This document shows, in pieces, positions 9,147 to 16,796 of a stretch of 64,000 nucleotides of DNA. Positions within the stretch are counted from its first letter, which is position 1. Every line of letters starts with the position of its first letter. The notes under the pieces are model-generated. The model did no database searches. It was not told the origin of the DNA and worked only from the letters and a program-made list of their open reading frames with translations. The stretch comes from Blastocatellia bacterium. Its GTDB lineage: Bacteria > Acidobacteriota > Blastocatellia > Pyrinomonadales > Pyrinomonadaceae. The DNA lies in NCBI GenBank assembly GCA_013697915.1, contig JACCVY010000257.1, positions 1-64,000 of the forward strand, written 5' to 3'. Made by a program: the position numbers and the translations under genes.

Positions 9147-10340
9147 ATGAGCGAAACTCGACAAGCAGTGATAATTAGTGCTGCGCGAACACCGGTAGGA
9201 AAGTTCTTAGGTTCTCTCAAAGGGTTTTCGGCAACCGAACTGGGTGCGATTGTTGTACGTGAAAGCGTCAAGCGCGCAGGCGTGGCGCCCGAGGATGTCG
9301 ACGAAGTAATTATGGGTTGCGTTATCCAGGCCGGCCTGGGCCAAAACCCCGCGCGGCAGGCTGCCTTGCGCGGCGGATTGTTGCCGGCTGTTTCAGCGGT
9401 GACAGTAAACAAAGTCTGCGGCTCTGGTCTAAAGGCCGTGATGATGGCGGCGCAGGGTATTCAACTGGGCGACACCGATATCGTGGTCGCCGGCGGCATG
9501 GAGTCGATGTCCAACGCGCCCTACTTGATCCCCAAAGCGCGCGAAGGTTATCGCCTCGGAAACGGTGTGCTGGTTGATGCGATGATTAATGACGGGCTGT
9601 GGGACGCGTACAACGATTACCACATGGGATGTACCGGCGAAGTCGTCTCGGAAAAATTTGACGTTAGCCGTGAAGCACAAGACGAGTACGCGCTCAACTC
9701 TCACCGCAAGGCAGCGGCCGCAATCAAGGCAGGAAAATTCAAAGATGAGATCGTGCCGGTGGAGATTCCTCAAAAGAAAGGCGCGGCGGTGATCTTTGAT
9801 ACTGACGAGACTGTTCGCGAGGACACTTCGATCGAGGCGCTTGGCAAGTTAGCACCAGCATTCAAAAAAGAAGGTGGGACGGTAACTGCCGGAAACGCAC
9901 CCGGCGTAAATGACGGCGCGTCGGCGGTAGTAGTTACTTCGTTCGATAAAGCGAAATCGCTTGGGGTGGAACCGATGGCGCGAATAGTTGCGCAGGCAAC
10001 GTCGGGTATTGAGCCCGCATTGGTGATGATGGCCCCGGTCGAAGCCATAAAGAAAGTTTTGAAAAAGGCCGGTTGGTCGCTTGGCGACGTTGACTTGATC
10101 GAATTAAACGAAGCCTTTTCGGTGCAAGCTGTCGCAATCACAAAGGAGTTAAGTCTGGATCCCTCACGCTTGAATGTGAATGGCGGCGCAGTAGCGCTGG
10201 GCCATGCTATTGGCCAATCGGGCTCGCGGTTGTTGACGACGATGCTTTATGAATTAAAACGACGGGATGCGCATCGTGGCGTCATCTCGCTTTGCCTCGG
10301 CGGCGGGAATGCGGTCGCGATGGCGGTTGAAAGATCTTAG
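9147..10340 (+). CDS. Acetyl-CoA C-acetyltransferase (thiolase)
   Basis: This 397-residue thiolase catalyses reversible condensation or thiolytic cleavage of acetoacetyl-CoA-type substrates. The acyl-carrying cysteine is Cys91 in [11 protein letters not shown]. The general base is His353 in [14 protein letters not shown]. The second catalytic cysteine is Cys383 in [11 protein letters not shown]. Length and end motifs match biosynthetic/degradative class II thiolases (AtoB/PhaA type). A ribosome-binding AGGAG precedes the ATG. The next gene downstream encodes 3-hydroxybutyryl-CoA dehydrogenase, so the pair covers two sequential steps of a C4 acyl-CoA pathway. Electron transfer flavoprotein genes lie 8 kb further on. 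Physiological direction is not evident. Confidence 0.93.
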   Translation: MSETRQAVIISAARTPVGKFLGSLKGFSATELGAIVVRESVKRAGVAPEDVDEVIMGCVIQAGLGQNPARQAALRGGLLPAVSAVTVNKVCGSGLKAVMMAAQGIQLGDTDIVVAGGMESMSNAPYLIPKAREGYRLGNGVLVDAMINDGLWDAYNDYHMGCTGEVVSEKFDVSREAQDEYALNSHRKAAAAIKAGKFKDEIVPVEIPQKKGAAVIFDTDETVREDTSIEALGKLAPAFKKEGGTVTAGNAPGVNDGASAVVVTSFDKAKSLGVEPMARIVAQATSGIEPALVMMAPVEAIKKVLKKAGWSLGDVDLIELNEAFSVQAVAITKELSLDPSRLNVNGGAVALGHAIGQSGSRLLTTMLYELKRRDAHRGVISLCLGGGNAVAMAVERS

Positions 10341-10368
10341 GTGTTCACGGCCACGTTGAGAAGAAGAG

Positions 10369-10536
10369 ATTTATCATTCGTCATTTGACATCGATCACTT
10401 GTCATTGCTCCAGTCAGTAGCGCGGTAGCTTCAGCAATCGATAAGTAATCATCCGAATCCAACTATTCAAAGTGCGAAATACTCTTATCGCTCGATAATG
10501 ACAAATGAAAGATGTCAAATGATAAATGATGAATTT
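10369..10536. repeat. Heptanucleotide-array hairpin, unit ATTTGAC
   Basis: The left arm has units ATTTATC, ATTCGTC, ATTTGAC, ATCGATC, ACTTGTC (10369-10403). The right arm has GATAATG, ACAAATG, AAAGATG, TCAAATG, ATAAATG (10494-10528 and on). The units match those at 4994-5138, but the loop sequence is different. It fills most of the spacer between the thiolase and dehydrogenase genes. Confidence 0.83.
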
Positions 10537-10556
10537 GCCTTTTTCTTTCAACGATA

Positions 10557-11405
10557 ATGACTGACATTATTGGTGTAATCGGATCAGGAACAATGGGCAA
10601 CGGCATCGCGCAGGTGGCCGCGCGAGCCGGCTATAACGTCGTGGTGCGAGACGTCACCGCTGAGTTTATCGAACGTGGCATGAAGGCCATCGATCGCAAC
10701 CTGCAGCGTGACGTTGATAAAGAGCGACTCAGCAGTGTCGAAAAGCAATCAGTCCTGGGCCGCATCAAGATTACGACGGAACTTGAGGCGTTCAGTGACG
10801 CAGCATTTGTGATCGAGGCCGTAACCGAAAATCTCGCTGTCAAAACTGAAGTCTTCAAGGCGCTCGACCGCATTACGCCGGCGAACGCGATTCTGGCTTC
10901 GAACACCTCTTCAATTTCAATTACAAAATTAGGCGCCGTAACAAAACGTCCGGATAAGGTTATCGGTATGCACTTCATGAATCCCGTTCCAGTTATGAAG
11001 CTGGTCGAAGTGATTCGCGGCCTTGCCACTTCGGATGAAACATACCAAAGGGTTCGAGAATTTTCTGAAAGACTTGGCAAGACCGCGCTTGACTGTCACG
11101 ATTCACCGGGTTTCGTTTCCAATCGTGTCTTGATGCCGATGATCAACGAGGCGATTTTTACTCTTTATGAAGGTGTCGCCACGCGCGAAAGCATTGACGG
11201 CATAATGAAGCTGGGAATGAACCATCCGATGGGGCCGCTGACATTGGCCGACTTTATTGGCCTCGATGTCTGTCTTGCCATCTTGAATGTTTTGTACGAA
11301 GGTTTTGGCGACCCGAAGTATCGCGCCTGTCCGCTGTTGAAGCAGTATGTGGATGCTGGCTGGCTGGGTAAGAAAACGGGACGCGGCTTTTATGAGTATT
11401 CGTAA
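10557..11405 (+). CDS. 3-hydroxybutyryl-CoA dehydrogenase
   Basis: This 282-residue NAD(P)-dependent dehydrogenase interconverts acetoacetyl-CoA and 3-hydroxybutyryl-CoA. The N-terminal dinucleotide fold shows GVIGSGTMGNGIAQVAA at residues 6-22. The substrate-side catalytic region includes SNTSSISITKL, IGMHFMNPVPVMKLVE (with the catalytic His) and SPGFVSNRVLMPMINEA. The C-terminal domain carries NHPMGPLTLADFIGLDVC, typical of the FadB/Hbd family. Length is canonical. The ATG is preceded by a heptanucleotide repeat and a pyrimidine-rich stretch rather than a Shine-Dalgarno site. Together with the upstream thiolase it forms a short beta-oxidation or butyrate/PHB-type module. Confidence 0.94.
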   Translation: MTDIIGVIGSGTMGNGIAQVAARAGYNVVVRDVTAEFIERGMKAIDRNLQRDVDKERLSSVEKQSVLGRIKITTELEAFSDAAFVIEAVTENLAVKTEVFKALDRITPANAILASNTSSISITKLGAVTKRPDKVIGMHFMNPVPVMKLVEVIRGLATSDETYQRVREFSERLGKTALDCHDSPGFVSNRVLMPMINEAIFTLYEGVATRESIDGIMKLGMNHPMGPLTLADFIGLDVCLAILNVLYEGFGDPKYRACPLLKQYVDAGWLGKKTGRGFYEYS

Positions 11406-11409
11406 TGCC

Positions 11410-11522
11410 GGTCTTTGGTCTTGGGCCTTTGGACTTTGAGTTTCTATTACCCCGGGGAAAGCGCTTCGCAGACAGATGACAAGGAGTTAATCCAAGACCA
11501 AAGGCCAAAGACCAAAAACCGA
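11410..11522. repeat. Heptanucleotide-array hairpin, unit GGTCTTT
   Basis: The left arm is GGTCTTT, GGTCTTG, GGCCTTT, GGACTTT (11410-11437). The right arm is the inverted set with CCAAAGG and CCAAAGA units (about 11492-11522). It begins 4 nt after the stop of the dehydrogenase gene and ends 6 nt before the next start codon. Confidence 0.85.
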
Positions 11523-11527
11523 CCTTA

Positions 11528-11785
11528 ATGTCTTCTGTAGCCCATTATTGTCAAAAGTGCCTGGCGGCAAACCCGCTGGGCCAGGAGTTCTGTGCGCGGT
11601 GTGGGACGAGGCTAATGATAATCGTTGAGCCGTTGGGCGCGCGTTACGATGCGGCGGACGCAGGCGGCCCGAGCGAAGAGCACTTGCTGGAAAGAATTTC
11701 GGCGCTGGAAAATCGGCTCGAGCGGCTGACTGAGAAAGTTGAGCGGGCGCTCGATACTCCAGGTTCACCGGCGAAGGCCGAATAG
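11528..11785 (+). CDS. Small zinc-ribbon protein
   Basis: This 85-residue protein has an N-terminal zinc ribbon: CQKC at about residues 8-11 and CARC 14 residues later, with the spacing of a zinc_ribbon_2-type knuckle (YCQKCLAANPLGQEFCARCGTRLM). The second half, from about residue 52, is a strongly charged predicted coiled coil (ERISALENRLERLTEKVERAL). No enzymatic domain is present. Similar short zinc-ribbon/coiled-coil proteins are common in Acidobacteriota and their role is unknown. It has no visible Shine-Dalgarno site because a repeat array ends just upstream. It may be co-transcribed with the dehydrogenase. Function is not assigned. Confidence 0.7.
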   Translation: MSSVAHYCQKCLAANPLGQEFCARCGTRLMIIVEPLGARYDAADAGGPSEEHLLERISALENRLERLTEKVERALDTPGSPAKAE

Positions 11786-11830
11786 CGCTGCGTCGGCTTT
11801 GTCTCAAAAATCATGGGCTTACTAAGGATG

Positions 11831-12014
11831 GGCTTTACCCCCGGATGTGCGGCGGTGGCTCTGCCCCGCCGTAGAGGTGCCTTTATGTTTTTGGGCTACG
11901 CCCTTTGGCTCAATCAATCCCAAACGGCTAAGCTCGGACCTGGGCATAGCCCGGAAACCAATCTGGCTGCTGTCGGCGGGGCAGAGCCACCGCCGCACAT
12001 CAGGCGGCATAGCC
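11831..12014. mobile_element. MITE-like REP doublet, 184 bp (copy 1)
   Basis: Inverted ends at 11831-11871 and 11975-12014 share GATGTGCGGCGGTGGCTC and its partner GCCCCGCCG. Inner hairpins are GGGCTACGCCC (11893-11903) and GGGCATAGCCC (11942-11952). The end organisation matches the Y1 transposon at 210-898 but the centre has no gene. Its length is within 1 bp of the copy at 20460-20644. It occupies half of the 367-bp gap between the zinc-ribbon gene and yceD. Confidence 0.75.
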
Positions 12015-12072
12015 GTAGCCACGCGGTTGCACTTTTTGAGGCTAAGCTCAACGCGTCACTGGTTAGCCCTCG

Positions 12073-12100
12073 TTGACACGCGAGCCCCCGCAGTTATAAT
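12073..12100 (+). promoter_or_regulatory. Consensus sigma70 promoter for yceD-rpmF-plsX
   Basis: A perfect -35 TTGACA (12073-12078) and a perfect -10 TATAAT (12095-12100) are separated by 16 bp. The expected transcription start near 12107 lies about 46 nt before the preferred yceD start at 12153. This is the best-matching promoter in the window and fits a strongly expressed ribosomal protein operon. It stands about 60 bp downstream of the MITE-like element. Confidence 0.75.
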
Positions 12101-12152
12101 GGCCTTTTGCTCGCGAAGCGCCAAATTCGATGGTCGCGACAGTGTGGTGGTC

Positions 12153-12677
12153 ATGCAAATCGAAGTTGCCAGTCTGACTGAGTCCGGGAAGGCTTTCGAT
12201 CATCAGTATCAGCCAGGAGAATTGAGTCTTGAGGACGAACGCGTCCATTTGCTCGATCCTCAACCTTACGTGCGGGGCCGAATTAGATCTGACCGTGGCC
12301 GCGTGAAAGTCACCGGCAGGATTACCGGTACTTTGCAACTAGAGTGTGACCGCTGTTTGAAATCGGTAGAGTCGGCCGTCGTTGCGAAATTCGGCCGGGA
12401 GTATGCGACCGTGGCGGAATATGCAGCGCAGCACGCCGTCGAGCTCTCTGAAGAAGACCTGAATCTTTTAGTGTTCGATGGCGCGGTCATCGACGTCGAT
12501 TCGTTAGTTAGAGAAGAACTGCTGCTGGCGGCGCCCGATCAAGTGCTGTGTCAGCAAGACTGCCAGGGGATTTGCCCAACCTGCGGGTCGGACCGCAACG
12601 CGGCTGCTTGTGCTTGTGAAACCGCGGAAGTGGATCCGCGCTGGGCGGGCTTGAAAGAACTGGTGAATGGTAAATAG
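12153..12677 (+). CDS. yceD: YceD/DUF177 family protein
   Basis: This 174-residue protein belongs to the DUF177 (YceD, large-subunit rRNA accumulation protein) family, which is almost always encoded just before rpmF. It contains the family core GTLQLECDRCLKSVE near the middle. A C-terminal metal-knuckle region reads CQQDCQGICPTCGSDRN followed by CAC, and the family end WAGLKEL follows. I place the start at ATG 12153, because the consensus promoter at 12073-12100 makes upstream ATGs unlikely to be transcribed. The reading frame stays open far upstream through a MITE-like repeat, which is not coding. The last residues and the stop codon (LVNGK-stop) lie inside a heptanucleotide repeat arm. Confidence 0.88.
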   Translation: MQIEVASLTESGKAFDHQYQPGELSLEDERVHLLDPQPYVRGRIRSDRGRVKVTGRITGTLQLECDRCLKSVESAVVAKFGREYATVAEYAAQHAVELSEEDLNLLVFDGAVIDVDSLVREELLLAAPDQVLCQQDCQGICPTCGSDRNAAACACETAEVDPRWAGLKELVNGK

Positions 12678-12742
12678 TGAATGGTAAATAGACGTCAGAA
12701 TGCGGCGTTCGACCATTCACCATTTACGATTGACCATTTACC
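12662..12742. repeat. Heptanucleotide-array hairpin, unit GGTAAAT
   Basis: The left arm GGTGAAT, GGTAAAT, AGTGAAT, GGTAAAT (12662-12689) is inverted in the right arm as CCATTCAC, CATTTAC, GATTGAC, CATTTAC (about 12713-12741). The left arm contains the last four codons and the stop of yceD. The right arm ends just before the rpmF ribosome-binding site. Confidence 0.88.
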
Positions 12743-12754
12743 AACGGAGCATTT

Positions 12755-12937
12755 ATGCCAAATCCAAAACGAAGACATTCAAAGGCGCGGCGTGGCAAGC
12801 GGCGGGCGCATGACGCGCTGACACCGCCGCAAACGACCCTCTGTCCCAACTGCCAGGAACCCCGGCTGCAACATCGCGTCTGCCCAAAGTGTGGACACTA
12901 TAAGGGCCGGCAAGTGGTGCAGGTAGAAGAATCCTAA
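12755..12937 (+). CDS. rpmF: 50S ribosomal protein L32
   Basis: This 60-residue protein is bacterial ribosomal protein bL32. The N-terminus [19 protein letters not shown] is the family signature. Two CxxC pairs (CPNC and CPKC) form the zinc-ribbon version of the protein. A good ribosome-binding site (CGGAG) lies 8 nt upstream of the ATG. It follows yceD and precedes plsX by 17 bp, the standard bacterial arrangement that couples ribosome and phospholipid synthesis. Confidence 0.97.
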   Translation: MPNPKRRHSKARRGKRRAHDALTPPQTTLCPNCQEPRLQHRVCPKCGHYKGRQVVQVEES

Positions 12938-12954
12938 CTCGATAAAAATCGTCT

Positions 12955-14013
12955 GTGCGAACTCAGTCGAAGGATGAGTCCCGCTTAACGGGAAAAGTCG
13001 TTCTCGACGCGATGGGCAGCGACCACGCGCCGCATGCCGAGATCGATGGTGCGCTGGCGGCCGCGCGCGACTTGGGCGTGACAGTAATTCTGGTGGGCCA
13101 ACCCGAAAAGCTGGTGCCTGAGTTGCGACGCTGCGGTTGGCGCGGGGACGGCGACCGCGGAATCGAATTAGTCGAAGCGGCCGAAGTGATCGGCATGGGC
13201 GAGCCGGTTGCGACTTCCGTGCGGCGGAAAAAGAAAAGCTCTTTGCGAGTGGGATCAAGACTAGTTACCGACGGGTATGCGGACGGTTTTGTTTCCGCCG
13301 GCAACACCGGCGCGGCAATGGCTACGGCGAAAATGGTCATTGGCATGCTGCCCGGAGTTGATCGGCCGGCTTTAGCCGCATTGATTCCCACCAGGTCGCC
13401 CAAACCCACTTTGTTACTTGACGTCGGTGCTAATGCTGAATGCAAAGCAGAGCATCTGGTCCAGTTTGCAATCATGGGCGATGCCTATTCTCGTGCCGTG
13501 CTGGGAACTAAAAGTCCGGTGGTTGGCCTGATGAGCATTGGCGAAGAGGAAGCAAAAGGCAACGACCTGACCAAGGAAGCATTTCCCCTGCTGCGCGAAA
13601 TGAGCAGTTTGAATTTCATGGGCAACGTCGAAGGTCGGGATGTTTTCTCAGGCGCAGTCGACGTGATCGTTACGGATGGCTTTACCGGCAACGTCATGCT
13701 GAAACTTTCCGAAGGGCTGACGGATGCGATGCTCTGGATGATCAAACGTGAACTGACTGCATCCGCCGTCACCAAAGCGGGAGCAATGCTCGCTAAGCCC
13801 GCCTTTCGCAACATCAAGAAACAACTCGACTACTCGGAACACGGCGGCGCGCCGCTTTTGGGCGTTCGCAAAATAGTGGTGATCGGACACGGCAGCTCGA
13901 ATGCGCGCGCGATTAGAAATGCCATTCGCGCCGTCAAGGAATTTTCCGAGAACGGCGCCAGCGAACGTATTGAAAAGGGAATTGCGGAAACCAACGCTCT
14001 GCAGGCAACCTAG
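12955..14013 (+). CDS. plsX: Phosphate acyltransferase PlsX
   Basis: This 352-residue enzyme converts acyl-ACP and phosphate to acyl-phosphate, the first committed step in phospholipid synthesis with PlsY. Family motifs include VVLDAMGSDHAPHAEIDGA near the N-terminus, FVSAGNTGAAMATAK, LLLDVGANAECKAEHLVQFA and VDVIVTDGFTGNVMLK. The start is GTG 12955, 17 nt after rpmF. About twelve residues precede the usual family start, so a slightly later start is possible but no other initiation codon fits better. The TAG stop at 14011-14013 overlaps the first bases of a palindromic repeat. Confidence 0.94.
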   Translation: MRTQSKDESRLTGKVVLDAMGSDHAPHAEIDGALAAARDLGVTVILVGQPEKLVPELRRCGWRGDGDRGIELVEAAEVIGMGEPVATSVRRKKKSSLRVGSRLVTDGYADGFVSAGNTGAAMATAKMVIGMLPGVDRPALAALIPTRSPKPTLLLDVGANAECKAEHLVQFAIMGDAYSRAVLGTKSPVVGLMSIGEEEAKGNDLTKEAFPLLREMSSLNFMGNVEGRDVFSGAVDVIVTDGFTGNVMLKLSEGLTDAMLWMIKRELTASAVTKAGAMLAKPAFRNIKKQLDYSEHGGAPLLGVRKIVVIGHGSSNARAIRNAIRAVKEFSENGASERIEKGIAETNALQAT

Positions 14014-14231
14014 CCTGCGGAGCAGGCGAGAGCGTAAAGCCTGGGGTGAAGCGAAGCGCAACCCCAGGTTAATAGTTGAAAGACGATGCCCAGCCCGCGG
14101 AGCTGGCGTTAGCGTTTACCGTGATATGGTGCTGTCGCCCGCGCCGCGAGCTCTAATCTCTTCAATTCCCGGGTCCTGGGGTTTCGCTGCGCTCCACCCC
14201 AGGCTTTAGGCTATCGCCTGCTCCGCAGGCT
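14012..14231. repeat. 220-bp palindromic repeat (AGCCTGCGGAGCAGGCGA family)
   Basis: AGCCTGCGGAGCAGGCGA at 14012-14029 is exactly inverted at 14214-14231. Next come GCCTGGGGT and ACCCCAGG hairpin stems on both sides, each around a GAAGCGAAGCGC-type loop. An inner CAGCCCGCGGAGCTGGCG hairpin lies near 14091. It fills the first two thirds of the 345-bp plsX-fabH spacer and starts on the plsX stop codon. No coding potential was seen. Confidence 0.8.
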
Positions 14232-14296
14232 GAAGAAGTTTTTCACCGCCCGATGACTTTTGTGTAACCGCAGCTGAAATTTGGATTGTTAACAGC

Positions 14297-14326
14297 TTGG
14301 CTTTTTCATCAGCTAGTGGATAGTAT
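14297..14326 (+). promoter_or_regulatory. Candidate promoter for fabH
   Basis: TTGGCT (14297-14302) and TAGTAT (14321-14326) are separated by 18 bp and lie 33 nt before the fabH ATG. A GAGGAAT ribosome-binding site lies in the leader. Confidence 0.4.
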
Positions 14327-14358
14327 TACCGCCACCAATCACAAAGACAGAGGAATTA

Positions 14359-15345
14359 ATGGCAGATATTCGCGCCGGCATACTTGGAACCGGCCATTCA
14401 TATCCGGAAGGAATACTGACGAACGCCGATTTGGAAAAGTTGGTGGAGACGTCGGACGACTGGATTACGTCACGAACCGGAATCAAGCAAAGGCGGAAAG
14501 CTGCGCCGGGTGAGTACACATCTCTCTTTGCCGTGAAAGCCGCGCGACAAGCAATCGAGCGCGCCGGACTACAACCGGCAGACATCGATCTAATTCTTTG
14601 TGCCACCGTCACGCCCGATCAGATTCTTCCTTCTACCGGTTGCATCATCCAGGCCGAGCTTGGCGCCCACAAAGCCGCGGCAATGGACCTGGTTGCCGCT
14701 TGCTCCGGGTTTCTGTATGGCTTGACCGTGGCGGACACGATGATTCGCACGGGGCAGTCAAAGTACGCACTCGTCATTGGCGCAGAAATTCTGACGCAAT
14801 ACGTCGACTACACCGACCGGCAAACGTGCGTTTTATTTGGAGACGGAGCGGGGGCGGCCGTGTTGGGAGCGGTTGAAAATAATCACGGAATTCTGGCTGC
14901 GCGCATTCGATCCGACGGCAGATACGAAGAACAGCTTTATTCACCGGGAGGCGGTACGCGCAGGCCGGCGAGCGCTGAAACGCTCGCTGCCGGCGATCAC
15001 TTCTTTAAGATGAAAGGGAACGAGCTGTTCAAAGTTGCGGTACGATCCATGGCCGAAATCTCTCGCGAGGTTTTGAAAGAAGCAGGCCTGAGCGCAAACG
15101 ACGTCAAGCTCTTCATTCCGCACCAGGCAAACCAAAGAATCACAGACGCCGTTGCGAGTAAATTAGATGTGGATGTCGATCGCGTTTATTCAAACATCGC
15201 CATGCACGGCAACACGTCATCAGCATCTATTCCGATTGGCCTGGATGAATGCGTCGAAGCGGGCAAGATTCAAAAAGACGACATTGTGCTACTGGCTTCA
15301 TTTGGCGGCGGCGTGACGTGGGGCGCAGTCTTGATTCGTTGGTGA
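14359..15345 (+). CDS. fabH: Beta-ketoacyl-ACP synthase III
   Basis: This 328-residue initiating condensing enzyme joins acetyl-CoA (or a branched starter) to malonyl-ACP. The catalytic triad is visible: Cys115 in DLVAACSGFLYG, His255 in FIPHQANQRI, and Asn285 in HGNTSSASIP. The N-terminus (AGILGTGHSYPEGILTN) and the DDWITSRTGIKQRR block are typical of FabH. A GAGGAAT ribosome-binding site precedes the ATG. It begins the fabH-fabD-acpP-fabF run that follows plsX. Confidence 0.96.
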   Translation: MADIRAGILGTGHSYPEGILTNADLEKLVETSDDWITSRTGIKQRRKAAPGEYTSLFAVKAARQAIERAGLQPADIDLILCATVTPDQILPSTGCIIQAELGAHKAAAMDLVAACSGFLYGLTVADTMIRTGQSKYALVIGAEILTQYVDYTDRQTCVLFGDGAGAAVLGAVENNHGILAARIRSDGRYEEQLYSPGGGTRRPASAETLAAGDHFFKMKGNELFKVAVRSMAEISREVLKEAGLSANDVKLFIPHQANQRITDAVASKLDVDVDRVYSNIAMHGNTSSASIPIGLDECVEAGKIQKDDIVLLASFGGGVTWGAVLIRW

Positions 15346-15349
15346 TTAC

Positions 15350-15482
15350 ATTGCCGATTTCCAATTGCCGATTGCCGATTGTCTCGGTGTTTCAACGGCC
15401 ATTTCGAATCGAATTGACCGGAGTCTAAACCTACAAAGCGATTTGCAAATCGGCAATTGGCAATCGACAATCGGCAATGAGC
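15350..15482. repeat. Heptanucleotide-array hairpin, unit GATTGCC
   Basis: The left arm GATTTCC, AATTGCC, GATTGCC, GATTGTC (15356-15383) is inverted in the right arm AATCGGC, AATTGGC, AATCGAC, AATCGGC, AATGAGC (15448-15482). The fabD start codon ATG at 15477 lies inside the last unit. Confidence 0.9.
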
Positions 15483-16415
15483 ATAACTTACATCTTTCCG
15501 GGACAAGGTTCGCAGTATCCCGGAATGGGAAAGAACCTGGTAGAAAACTTTGCGGTCGCCAGGCGGATCTTTGAAGAGGCGGACGATGCGCTTCATTTTT
15601 CAATTTCGCGGCTGTGCTTCGAAGGCTCAGTCGAGGAGTTGCAACTAACTGAGAATACGCAGCCCGCAATCCTGGCAGTCTCAGTTGCAGTTCTTCGCGT
15701 AATCGGGTCGGAAGGTTTTCCGGAGCCCGACTATGTTGCCGGACACAGTCTTGGAGAATATTCGGCTTTAGTCGCGGCAAACTCCTTGTCTCTCGCCCAG
15801 GCGATTCAAACCGTTCGCGCGCGCGGCCGTTACATGCAGGAAGCAGTGCCGCCGGGCGTGGGCGCGATGGCCGCAGTCATGGGTGCAGAACTTAAAGACA
15901 TCGAGGCTGCCTGCGTCGAAGCGCAACAGGGCCAGGTTTGCGCGCCGGCGAACATCAACTCGCCGAATCAAGTTGTCATCGCCGGCAATACTGAAGCAGT
16001 TGAACGAGCGGGCGAATTGCTGAAGATTGCGGGCGCCAAACGAGTTGTAAAGTTGAATGTAAGTGCGCCGTTTCATTGCGCGTTGATGTTGCCCGCCCAG
16101 GAACGTTTGGCTTTTGACCTGGAAAGCGTTAGTTTTCAGGACCTATCGATACCGCTGGTGACGAATGTTGCTGCCGCGGCAAACAGGGCGGCGGACGCAG
16201 CTCGCAAAGCGGTGGTTCGTCAGGTTTCGGCCCCGGTGCGCTGGCTTGAGTCGATGCAATTATTGATTCAGCAAGGTGTCGAAAACTTCGTTGAAGTCGG
16301 CCCGGGAAAAGTATTGTCTGGCTTGATGCGGCAGATAAGCCGCGAAGTGAAGTGTTTCAATATCGAGGACGCGGCGAGTTTGAAAGCAGCCAGTACCGCC
16401 CTCGGCGTTTCTTAA
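15477..16415 (+). CDS. fabD: Malonyl-CoA:ACP transacylase
   Basis: This 312-residue enzyme loads malonyl groups onto acyl carrier protein. The nucleophile is Ser91 in GHSLGEYSAL and the partner is His200 in PFHCALM. The N-terminal signature is YIFPGQGSQYPGMG. The C-terminal block ENFVEVGPGKVLSGL is also conserved. The ATG at 15477 sits within a heptanucleotide repeat arm, so no Shine-Dalgarno site is present. acpP follows after only 39 bp, so the fabG gene that normally lies between these two is missing here. Confidence 0.96.
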   Translation: MSITYIFPGQGSQYPGMGKNLVENFAVARRIFEEADDALHFSISRLCFEGSVEELQLTENTQPAILAVSVAVLRVIGSEGFPEPDYVAGHSLGEYSALVAANSLSLAQAIQTVRARGRYMQEAVPPGVGAMAAVMGAELKDIEAACVEAQQGQVCAPANINSPNQVVIAGNTEAVERAGELLKIAGAKRVVKLNVSAPFHCALMLPAQERLAFDLESVSFQDLSIPLVTNVAAAANRAADAARKAVVRQVSAPVRWLESMQLLIQQGVENFVEVGPGKVLSGLMRQISREVKCFNIEDAASLKAASTALGVS

Positions 16416-16454
16416 ATCGGATTAGCTATTTCATCACAAGAGGAGCAAAACGAA

Positions 16455-16697
16455 ATGCCCGATCAAGAGATCGAGAATAAGGTCAAACAAATTATCGTCG
16501 ACGAATTAGGCGTTGATGAGAACGAAGTGACGCCGAATGCCCGCTTTATCGATGATCTGGGGGCGGACTCGTTGGATACGGTGGAGCTGGTGATGCGCTT
16601 TGAAGAAGAGTTTGGCATCGAAATACCTGACGAAGACGCGGAGAAGATCCAAAGTGTCCGCGACGCGTATACCTACATCGACCAGCACAAGAAGTAA
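16455..16697 (+). CDS. acpP: Acyl carrier protein
   Basis: This 80-residue acidic protein carries the growing acyl chain on a phosphopantetheine arm. The attachment serine is Ser39 in the DSL motif of [15 protein letters not shown]. Length and charge are canonical. A strong AGAGGAG ribosome-binding site lies about 9 nt upstream, in keeping with high expression. Confidence 0.98.
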   Translation: MPDQEIENKVKQIIVDELGVDENEVTPNARFIDDLGADSLDTVELVMRFEEEFGIEIPDEDAEKIQSVRDAYTYIDQHKK

Positions 16698-16703
16698 TTG
16701 CTG

Positions 16704-16783
16704 GTGAAAAGTGAAAAGTGAAAAGGCAAAGCGTGTTGAGCGCAGCCTCTTCACTCTTTACTGTTCACTTTTCACTATTTTTC
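16704..16783. repeat. Heptanucleotide-array hairpin, unit GTGAAAA
   Basis: Three perfect GTGAAAA units (16704-16724) are inverted in a right arm with CACTCTT, TACTGTT, CACTTTT, CACTATT (16752-16779). It fills the acpP-fabF spacer and ends next to the AAGGAG ribosome-binding site of fabF. Confidence 0.88.
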
Positions 16784-16796
16784 AAGGAGTCTTGAT

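Noticed and set aside
11847..12152. An N-terminal extension of about 100 residues on YceD in an open frame
   Set aside because: The extension is read through the MITE-like repeat, contains the consensus promoter, and is not part of the DUF177 family. The start at 12153 fits the promoter.
14014..14358. A structured non-coding RNA or riboswitch before fabH
   Set aside because: The strong pairing is explained by a symmetrical 220-bp inverted repeat, and no known riboswitch core is visible.
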